A stretch of 9,983 nucleotides of DNA, taken from Croceimicrobium sp965658275 (lineage in GTDB: Bacteria > Bacteroidota > Bacteroidia > Flavobacteriales > Schleiferiaceae). Shown one piece after another: positions 1 through 5,927 of the stretch. Position 1 is the first letter of the stretch. Each line of letters begins with the position of its first letter. The notes under the pieces are model-generated. The model was given only the letters and a program-made list of their open reading frames with translations, ran no database searches and had not been told where the DNA came from. The position numbers and the translations under genes are program-made. The stretch covers positions 1 to 9,983 of the forward strand of contig CBFHRN010000065.1 of assembly GCA_965658275.1 (NCBI GenBank), read 5' to 3'.

Positions 1-1309
1 TTTGCTCAGGGCTTAATTTACCTTTCTCCAATTGCTCAAGAGCATCTAGCGTGGCAGTAAGCTGAGAACCTATAAATACGGAGATAATCGCAGGAGGAGC
101 CTCATTGGCACCTAAACGATGATCATTACTTGCTGATGCAATGGAAGCGCGCAATAAATCTGCATAATCGTGTACCGACTTAATCGCATTGATGAAGAAG
201 GTCAGGAACTGTAAATTACTCTTTGGCGTCTTGCCTGGAGCTAATAAGTTCACACCAGTATCGGTGGCCAAAGACCAGTTATTATGCTTTCCAGAACCGT
301 TTACTCCAGCATAAGGCTTTTCGTGTAATAAAACCTTAAAGTTATGGCGACCCGCAACCTTATCCATCACATCCATAATCAAGGAGTTGTGATCTACTGA
401 GATATTTGCTTCTTCGAAAACAGGTGCTAATTCGAACTGGCTTGGAGCTACCTCATTATGGCGCGTTTTAACCGGAATACCCAATTTATAAGATTCTACC
501 TCTAATTCGCGCATGAAATGACGTGCACGCTCAGGAATAGATCCGAAATAGTGATCATCTAATTGTTGCCCTTTAGCGGGAGCGTGACCAATTAGGGTAC
601 GACCGGTTAACATTAAATCAGGACGTGCATTATAAAGAGCAGTATCTACCAAGAAATATTCCTGCTCCCAGCCTAAGGTAGCTGTAACTTTACGTACGTT
701 ACGATCAAAATACTGACATACTTGAGTAGCGGCTTGATCAACCGACTGTAAAGCACGAAGTAGTGGCGTTTTGTTGTCCAATGCCTCTCCCGTGTAGGAA
801 ACAAAAACGGTTGGAATACAAAGGGTACGGCCCATTATAAAGGCAGGACTGGTTGGATCCCAAGCTGTGTAACCACGAGCTTCAAAGGTATTACGAATAC
901 CACCGTTCGGGAAACTTGATGCATCCGGCTCTTGCTGAACCAACATACCTCCGCTAAACTTCTCAATAGCCTGTCCATCACCGGTTGGCTCAAAGAAAGA
1001 ATCATGCTTTTCTGCGGTAGAACCCGTTAAAGGTTGAAACCAGTGTGTATAGTGGGTTGCTCCCAATTTCATAGACCAGGCTTTCATACCTGATGCCACT
1101 TGATCCGCTACATTACGGTCAATTTTAGAACCTTTCTTTACCGCGTCCACTACGCTATTGTAAGCTTCAGGAGTCATGTACTCCTTCATGGCGCGGTAAT
1201 TAAATGTGTGCATTCCGAAAATGTCGGAAACCTTTTCATAAGGCCACTCCTTTTCGATTGGCTTGTGCTTTTGGGCTTCTTGAAGCGCTGAAAAACGTAA
1301 TTGAGGCAT
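1..1309 (-). CDS. glnN: Type III glutamine synthetase, N-terminal 436 residues (3' end outside window)
   Basis: Makes glutamine from glutamate, ammonia and ATP in the cytoplasm, the entry step of ammonia assimilation. I translated it by hand from the ATG at 1309-1307; the frame stays open to the left edge. Visible motifs are GWEQEYFLVD at about residues 213-222 (metal-binding glutamates), NEVAPSQFELAP at 285-296, the nucleotide-binding loop NGSGKHNNWS at 337-346, and RLGANEAPPA at 398-407, a signature of the GSIII class rather than GSI or GSII. Family members are around 700-730 residues, so roughly the last 40 percent is missing here; this is the window edge, not a broken gene. The start is supported by MPQLRFSALQEAQ, a typical GSIII opening, with a candidate promoter just upstream. 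It is probably monocistronic: the next gene upstream ends 113 bp away. GSIII genes are usually controlled by nitrogen supply; the inverted repeat at 1321-1345 could be the site. Identification is secure. Confidence 0.96.
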   Translation of the reverse strand, partial: MPQLRFSALQEAQKHKPIEKEWPYEKVSDIFGMHTFNYRAMKEYMTPEAYNSVVDAVKKGSKIDRNVADQVASGMKAWSMKLGATHYTHWFQPLTGSTAEKHDSFFEPTGDGQAIEKFSGGMLVQQEPDASSFPNGGIRNTFEARGYTAWDPTSPAFIMGRTLCIPTVFVSYTGEALDNKTPLLRALQSVDQAATQVCQYFDRNVRKVTATLGWEQEYFLVDTALYNARPDLMLTGRTLIGHAPAKGQQLDDHYFGSIPERARHFMRELEVESYKLGIPVKTRHNEVAPSQFELAPVFEEANISVDHNSLIMDVMDKVAGRHNFKVLLHEKPYAGVNGSGKHNNWSLATDTGVNLLAPGKTPKSNLQFLTFFINAIKSVHDYADLLRASIASASNDHRLGANEAPPAIISVFIGSQLTATLDALEQLEKGKLSPEQ

Positions 1310-1320
1310 CGTTTAAAAAT

Positions 1321-1345
1321 TTTCGGCAAAGGTATAGTGCCGAAA
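1321..1345. promoter_or_regulatory. Inverted repeat over the glnN -7 element, candidate operator
   Basis: TTTCGGCA at 1321-1328 and TGCCGAAA at 1338-1345 are perfect 8-bp inverted arms around a 9-bp spacer. The promoter-like -7 element of glnN (1327-1334) begins inside the left arm and fills much of the spacer, so a dimeric regulator bound here would cover the RNA polymerase contact. The 17-bp centre-to-centre spacing of the arms is compatible with a two-fold symmetric helix-turn-helix dimer. The regulator is unknown. An RNA hairpin is less likely, because transcription should start within or after this element. Confidence 0.45.
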
Positions 1346-1358
1346 GGATACTTTGCAA
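1327..1358 (-). promoter_or_regulatory. Candidate Bacteroidota promoter for glnN
   Basis: On the minus strand TACCTTTG (1334-1327) matches the Bacteroidota -7 consensus TAnnTTTG at every fixed base. A TTG at 1358-1356 lies 21 bp upstream as a possible -33 element, slightly farther than the usual 19-20. Transcription would begin around 1321, leaving a short AT-rich leader before the ATG at 1309. The match is visible in the sequence; its use as a promoter is inferred. Confidence 0.55.
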
Positions 1359-1422
1359 GAAAGAATCAAAAATACTTATCGACACCCCTGTTAATAGGAG
1401 GGTAAATGCTAGAAAATATGGT

Positions 1423-2367
1423 TTACAGCAGGATTACCCCCATTATATAGAGGGTGTAGAGTAGAAAAAGTAGAAAACCTTGAGGCCGCGTTATGATGCC
1501 CCTTTTAAAATAAACCATCATGGGCAGTAAAATTAGACTGATGCCCATGAGCCAGGGAAAATCAAAAGTGAGTAAGGAGCTATTCTGCACGGGCAGATCT
1601 ACAATCAGACCGGTTACCCCAAGAACTCCCAGTATATTAAAGATATTGGAACCAATTAAATTACCTAGAGATAAATCCTGCTCTCCCTTAAAACTGGCCA
1701 CTAAGGACGCGGCAAGTTCTGGCAATGAAGTTCCAACCGAAACAATGGTAAGACCAACCACTCTTTCACTAAGTCCCCAAAACTTGGCAATATTAACTGA
1801 GCCTTTAACCAAAAACTCGCTACCAAAGCGAAGCGCTGCAATGCCAGCAATTAAAAAGAAGAACATCTGCCAAAGCTTTAGGACTTTTACATCCGAAACC
1901 TCACTTAGCTCAATATCCTTTTGCTGTCGTCTTGAGCTTCGAATTTGCAAAATATTGTAAGCCACCAGCAAGGCAAATAGAACTAAAGCCTCACCAAAAC
2001 CTAAAACCTCGTTCCACAGAAAAAGAAATAGCAAAAGGGTGACGCCAAACATAATACCCCAGTCTACCCTAATCGTACGCTCTGATACTTTCATAGGAAA
2101 TACCATGGCGGTAAGACCCAAGATAAGGGCAATGTTGGCAATATTGGAACCAATAACATTTCCAAAGGAAATATCGATATGGCCGCCTAAGGCAGCTTTA
2201 AGACTAACTAATAATTCGGGTGCAGAAGTAGCGAACGAAACTACGGTCATGCCCACTACTAAAATGGAAATTTTTGCTCTCAGGGCAATGTCGACCGAGG
2301 CTTTCACCAACCAGTCTCCGCCTACTAAAAGTAGAATCACTCCCGCTAAGACCAAGAAATAGTCCAT
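1423..2367 (-). CDS. Calcium/sodium antiporter, YrbG-like CaCA family
   Basis: Inner-membrane exchanger expected to move Ca2+ out in exchange for Na+ (or K+/H+; ion choice cannot be read from sequence). The 314 residues are close to the usual length of YrbG-type proteins. It shows the two inverted alpha repeats that define the family: SFATSAPELLVS (44-55) with GNVIGSNIANI (69-79), and VGTSLPELAAS (211-221) with GNLIGSNIFNI (235-245). The acidic ion ligands are E51 and E217, with the GNxIGSN asparagines beside them. About ten hydrophobic segments are visible, and a charged cytoplasmic loop (about 142-165, SSRRQQKD onward) joins the halves. The ATG at 2367 lies 2 bp after the stop of the tatA-like gene, too close for an independent ribosome site, so translational coupling is likely. 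No convincing terminator follows the stop at 1423. Family assignment is firm; I assign no gene symbol because E. coli yrbG orthology is unproven. Confidence 0.93.
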   Translation of the reverse strand: MDYFLVLAGVILLLVGGDWLVKASVDIALRAKISILVVGMTVVSFATSAPELLVSLKAALGGHIDISFGNVIGSNIANIALILGLTAMVFPMKVSERTIRVDWGIMFGVTLLLFLFLWNEVLGFGEALVLFALLVAYNILQIRSSRRQQKDIELSEVSDVKVLKLWQMFFFLIAGIAALRFGSEFLVKGSVNIAKFWGLSERVVGLTIVSVGTSLPELAASLVASFKGEQDLSLGNLIGSNIFNILGVLGVTGLIVDLPVQNSSLLTFDFPWLMGISLILLPMMVYFKRGIITRPQGFLLFLLYTLYIMGVILL

Positions 2368-2369
2368 CC

Positions 2370-2648
2370 TTATAAATTAAGGTTACGCTTCACGGAACCA
2401 GTGATTTCCTCTATTTGCGTTTTTTCCTTTTCTACTTTTTCCTGAAACTTTTTTAAGTCATCCCCTTTCGCTGAGCTATTTATCTCGCGTTTAATTTCAT
2501 CGGTAGCACTGCGCACCTCTCTAATTCCCTTGCCCAATCCACGGGCAATTTCAGGAATACGCTTCGCACCAAAAAACATAATGGTTAAAAGTAATACCAC
2601 TAATATTTCACCGCCGGAGATATTTAAGAAGAGAAAAGCTTGTATCAA
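2370..2648 (-). CDS. tatA: Sec-independent translocase protein TatA/E-like, TTG start
   Basis: Component of the twin-arginine translocase, which exports folded proteins across the inner membrane; TatA oligomers form the passage. The 92-residue product has the family layout: a short N-terminus, one membrane helix (about 13-26), the FG hinge in FFGAKRIPE (25-33), an amphipathic helix (about 31-52, IARGLGKGIREVRSATDEI), then a charged tail rich in Lys and Glu (62-80). SGGEILVV at 11-18 puts the conserved glutamate just before the helix, as in TatA. The start is a TTG: no in-frame ATG occurs before Met24, which is inside the helix, so a rare start is needed to keep the membrane segment. TatA is favoured over TatB from length and the FFGAKRIPE pattern, though Bacteroidota can carry several copies. 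It sits 77 bp from the secDF stop, behind a terminator, and 2 bp from the antiporter gene, so tatA and the antiporter look like a two-gene unit. Confidence 0.9.
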   Translation of the reverse strand: MIQAFLFLNISGGEILVVLLLTIMFFGAKRIPEIARGLGKGIREVRSATDEIKREINSSAKGDDLKKFQEKVEKEKTQIEEITGSVKRNLNL

Positions 2649-2664
2649 TGAAAATAATTTGAAG

Positions 2665-2672
2665 CAAAATTA
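2665..2672 (-). promoter_or_regulatory. Possible -7 element for the tatA-antiporter unit
   Basis: TAATTTTG on the minus strand (2672-2665) fits TAnnTTTG exactly and lies 16 bp upstream of the TTG start. The nearest upstream TTG is about 16 bp away, inside the terminator stem and closer than the usual 19-20, so the -33 box is poor. A promoter here would explain how tatA is transcribed past the secDF terminator, but such AT-rich matches arise easily by chance. Confidence 0.3.
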
Positions 2673-2673
2673 T

Positions 2674-2701
2674 AAAAAAAGACCCCGGCAAGGCCGAGGT
2701 C
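2674..2701 (-). terminator. Intrinsic terminator after secDF
   Basis: Read on the minus strand, GACCTCGGC (2701-2693) pairs with GCCGGGGTC (2689-2681) as a 9-bp GC-rich stem with one G-U pair and a 3-nt loop, followed at once by seven U residues (2680-2674). This is a textbook factor-independent terminator, 24 bp beyond the secDF stop. It separates secDF from tatA, although incomplete termination could still feed some transcription into tatA. Confidence 0.88.
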
Positions 2702-2725
2702 CATCAATAAGTATGTTTAGGATCC

Positions 2726-5700
2726 TTAAGATTTAGGATCTTCTTTTTTCATGGTGTCTATCATGATAGGCGTAGCAATGAATAGCGAAGAATAAGTACC
2801 TACTACTACCCCAATTAATAGAGCGAACATAAATCCACGAATTACCTCACCACCGAATAAGAAAATAATAAGCAATACGAAGAAAGTGGTTAAAGAGGTG
2901 TTGATCGTACGGCTTAAGGTACGATTCAAGGCTTCGTTAACAATGTCATTCATAGGCTTCTTCTTGCTATGGGTATTGAAGTACTCACGAATACGGTCGA
3001 ATACAACCACCGTATCGTTCAAGGAGTAACCAATTACAGTTAATACCGCTGCAATAAAGGCCTGATCGATCTCCAAGGAGAAGGGTAAGAATCCATAAAG
3101 CAAGGAGAATAATGACAACACTATGAGCACATCATGGAATGCAGCTGCCACCGCACCAGCACTAAACTGCCATTTACTAAAGCGCACCAAGATGTAAAGG
3201 AAAATCACCACTAATGAGAAGATAATCGCTAAAAGCGCGCTAGACTTAATATCATCCGCAATAGTTGGACCTACCTGACGCTCAGCAACTACACCAATAT
3301 TAGCCGCGCCGCTGGCTTCCGAGAAGAAGTCTTCCTTGGAAGGTGCCTCAACATAAAAATCTTTTAATCCTTCGTATAAACGATTCTTAATATCTTCTTC
3401 GATTTCATTACCCGACTCGTTAATTTTAAACTTCGTGGTAATGATTACTTGAGATTCTTCACCAATGGTCTTAACCTCTGGATAAACTTTGGTACCGTCG
3501 GCATTCACAAAGAAGTCACCCAAGTTGGTTTGAATATCTACAGAGTTCACCGCTTGGTCAAATCGCACTTGGTACGAACGACCACCTACGAAGTCTACCC
3601 CATAGTTTAAACCGCGCGTTGCCAAAGAGATCACACCTGTAAGGATGATTAAACCGCTAATGGCATAAGCTACTTTGCGCTTCGCTAAGAAATCGATTTG
3701 GAACTTAGTAAAGGCACTTTTGGTAGCCTTAGTAAAGAAGCTTACGGTTTTCTTAGAAGCTAAGCGTGCCTCGAATACTAAACGAGTAATGAAAATCGCG
3801 CTGAATAAAGAAGTTAGAATACCTATGATTAAGGTCGTAGCGAAACCGCGGATCGGACCTGTTCCGAAGGCATATAATATAACACCTGTTAGGAAGGTAG
3901 TTACGTTGGCATCAATAATGGAAGAGTAGGCATTCTTATAGCCATCTTCAATAGCCAAACGTAAACCTTTACCATTACCTAATTCCTCACGAATACGCTC
4001 GTAGATAAGTACGTTGGCATCTACCGCCATACCAATCGTAAGCACGATACCGGCGATACCTGGTAAAGTAAGAACCGCACCTAAAGAAGCGAGCACGCCA
4101 AAGATGAAGAACATGTTTACGATAAGCGCCAAATCGGAAGCAGCACCTGCACCGCTGTAATAGAAAATCATGTAGATCATTACAATTACCAAGGCAATCA
4201 CGAAGGACCAAAGACCGGCATTAATAGCCTCCTGACCCAAACTAGGACCAACAATATCCGCCTGAATAATACGAGCTGGAGCTGGTAGAGCACCTGCTTT
4301 GAGGATGTTCGCTAAATCCTGTGCTTCGGTTACCGAAAAGCTACCCACGATTTGCGTGTTTCCATTATTAATTTCACTGTTTACTCTTGGATAAGAATAA
4401 GCCAAGTTATCCAGTACAACTGCCACAGAGCGGTTATCATCTTCATTACTTTGATCACCAACTGCTTCGCGGGTAATTTTTGCCCAACGGCTTGCACCAT
4501 TGGCGTTCATCGACATGTTTACGATAGGCTGGTTACGCTCGTCAAAATCTTGACGTGCATCAACCACTACATCCCCACTAAGGGCAGCTTTACCGTCACG
4601 AGTTGTCTTAGCCGCTAATAAATACATCAATCCACCTTGATCCGCCTTGGCCGTCCAGATGAATTTAAGATCACGCATATTTCCAGGCAATAAGGCCAAT
4701 ACACGAGGGTTACTCAGGTACTCATTAACGTCGTCGGTATCCGAAACTCGGCTATAGCCTACGATCGGACCAATATTCGCTTGATTATTTTCGAAATCGT
4801 AATTAGGTCCGAATACCTCAAACAAAGGATTGAACTGATTAACTTGATCTAAACTATCATTTTCAGCAATGGCTAAGCTATCTCCTTCAAGACCTAAAGA
4901 ATCTGAGCTTGCGTCGGCTACATCTTCTACGCTTTCAATAGTCAAGGCGTCATCGACAAGGCTTTCGTTAGAGGTGCTATCGGAAGCTTTCGCATTCGGA
5001 TTTTCAACTAGTCCGCGTAAACGCTCATTGGCACGTTGTAAGAAATCCAACAACTCATAGCCTTCATAAAGCTCATAGAACTCTAATTCTGCAGTAGACT
5101 GTAATAGTTTCTTAACACGATCTGGATCCTTAACACCTGGAAGCTCCACTAAGATTCGGCCTCCGTCGTCTAAACGCTGAATATTGGGCTGAACTACACC
5201 GAATTGGTCAATACGAGCACGTAGCACGGTATACACGTTTTCCACCGATGCATTTACCTGCGCACTAAGTTCAGAACGAATGGCCTCATCAGTAGCATTG
5301 AAACCTAATTTGTCGTTCATCTCCTTGGTACCAAATACCGCGGGATCACTCAACTTTAGATTTGCACTGCGCTCCTCATTAACTTGATCAAAGGCCGCAA
5401 AGAAGTTATCTAGGTAATTATCCTGAGAATTTGCCGCATTAGCATCTGCTAATTGAATCGCTTCATTGAAAACTACATTGGTCGTGTTATTGGCAATTTC
5501 TTTTAAGATATCACGAACCGATACCTCAAGAATTACGTTCATACCACCACGAAGGTCAAGACCTAAATTGATCTCCTTCTCCTTTACGTCCGCGTAAGTG
5601 TACTCATCGATAAATACGTTGTAAACGGTTTGGTTACGCATGGAGTCTAAATACTCCTCACGGAGGTCGGCATTACCTTGGGCATAAGCCTCGGCATCTC

Positions 5701-5797
5701 CTTCTACACTGCGCGTTACGTAGGTAAACGACAACTGATACACACATGCCAACGCGAAAATGATGGCAAACAATCGGATAACTCCTTTATTCTGCAT
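2726..5797 (-). CDS. secDF: SecD-SecF fusion protein translocase subunit
   Basis: Membrane partner of SecYEG that uses the proton gradient to pull preproteins out on the periplasmic side. The 1,023 residues form SecD (about 1-680) joined to SecF (about 700-1023). In SecD: first membrane helix 7-27, LGLDLRGG at 78-85, a periplasmic P1 region with RIDQFGVVQPNI (195-206) and VELPGVKDP (217-225), then five helices (about 527-677) with GMAVDANVLIYERIREE at 589-605. In SecF: GVDFVGG at 733-739, and GYSLNDTVVVFDRIRE at 923-938. D593, D928 and R963 align with the proton-path residues D340, D637 and R671 described for Thermus SecDF; the D928-R963 interval is one residue longer than in E. coli SecF, and all three residues are present. 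An acidic, serine-rich stretch (about 270-318) breaks the P1 region and probably forms a flexible loop. Such full-length fusions are usual in Bacteroidota. A good promoter precedes it and a terminator follows, so it looks monocistronic. Confidence 0.97.
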   Translation of the reverse strand: MQNKGVIRLFAIIFALACVYQLSFTYVTRSVEGDAEAYAQGNADLREEYLDSMRNQTVYNVFIDEYTYADVKEKEINLGLDLRGGMNVILEVSVRDILKEIANNTTNVVFNEAIQLADANAANSQDNYLDNFFAAFDQVNEERSANLKLSDPAVFGTKEMNDKLGFNATDEAIRSELSAQVNASVENVYTVLRARIDQFGVVQPNIQRLDDGGRILVELPGVKDPDRVKKLLQSTAELEFYELYEGYELLDFLQRANERLRGLVENPNAKASDSTSNESLVDDALTIESVEDVADASSDSLGLEGDSLAIAENDSLDQVNQFNPLFEVFGPNYDFENNQANIGPIVGYSRVSDTDDVNEYLSNPRVLALLPGNMRDLKFIWTAKADQGGLMYLLAAKTTRDGKAALSGDVVVDARQDFDERNQPIVNMSMNANGASRWAKITREAVGDQSNEDDNRSVAVVLDNLAYSYPRVNSEINNGNTQIVGSFSVTEAQDLANILKAGALPAPARIIQADIVGPSLGQEAINAGLWSFVIALVIVMIYMIFYYSGAGAASDLALIVNMFFIFGVLASLGAVLTLPGIAGIVLTIGMAVDANVLIYERIREELGNGKGLRLAIEDGYKNAYSSIIDANVTTFLTGVILYAFGTGPIRGFATTLIIGILTSLFSAIFITRLVFEARLASKKTVSFFTKATKSAFTKFQIDFLAKRKVAYAISGLIILTGVISLATRGLNYGVDFVGGRSYQVRFDQAVNSVDIQTNLGDFFVNADGTKVYPEVKTIGEESQVIITTKFKINESGNEIEEDIKNRLYEGLKDFYVEAPSKEDFFSEASGAANIGVVAERQVGPTIADDIKSSALLAIIFSLVVIFLYILVRFSKWQFSAGAVAAAFHDVLIVLSLFSLLYGFLPFSLEIDQAFIAAVLTVIGYSLNDTVVVFDRIREYFNTHSKKKPMNDIVNEALNRTLSRTINTSLTTFFVLLIIFLFGGEVIRGFMFALLIGVVVGTYSSLFIATPIMIDTMKKEDPKS

Positions 5798-5831
5798 TAC
5801 TTAAGAGTAACTAGGTTTGAAAATAAGGCGG

Positions 5832-5863
5832 CAAATATAGGTTTTCACAGAATAAATCACAAC
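5832..5863 (-). promoter_or_regulatory. Candidate promoter of secDF
   Basis: On the minus strand TATATTTG (5839-5832) is an exact TAnnTTTG -7 element, and GTTG (5863-5860) lies 20 bp upstream as the -33 element, the spacing expected for the Bacteroidota primary sigma factor. The likely start site, near 5826, gives a leader of roughly 30 nt before the ATG at 5797. This is the best promoter match in the window. Confidence 0.65.
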
Positions 5864-5904
5864 GAGCGCTAACTCTATCACCAAGTTTCACGTTAATTAT
5901 ATAC

Positions 5905-5912
5905 TAACTTTA
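5905..5912 (+). promoter_or_regulatory. Weak -7-like element before the FG-GAP gene
   Basis: TAACTTTA on the plus strand matches TAnnTTTG except at the last base and ends 15 bp before the ATG at 5928. No clear TTG stands 19-20 bp upstream. It is the best candidate in the divergent spacer for this direction, but weak. Confidence 0.25.
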
Positions 5913-5927
5913 CCAAAAATTCGAAGA

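Noticed and set aside
1389..1406. Possible hairpin after the antiporter gene (ACCCCT / AGGAGGGT)
   Set aside because: The arms pair only with a bulge and a mismatch, and the nearest minus-strand U-run is more than ten bases away. It is too weak to call a terminator.
1100..1464. Two short plus-strand open frames (63 and 86 codons) opposite glnN and the spacer
   Set aside because: Most of their length is antisense to glnN, the products resemble no family, and the glnN frame accounts for the coding signal. They are shadows.
2720..2741. Short AGGATC direct repeat around the secDF stop
   Set aside because: Only six bases, partly in coding sequence; expected by chance.
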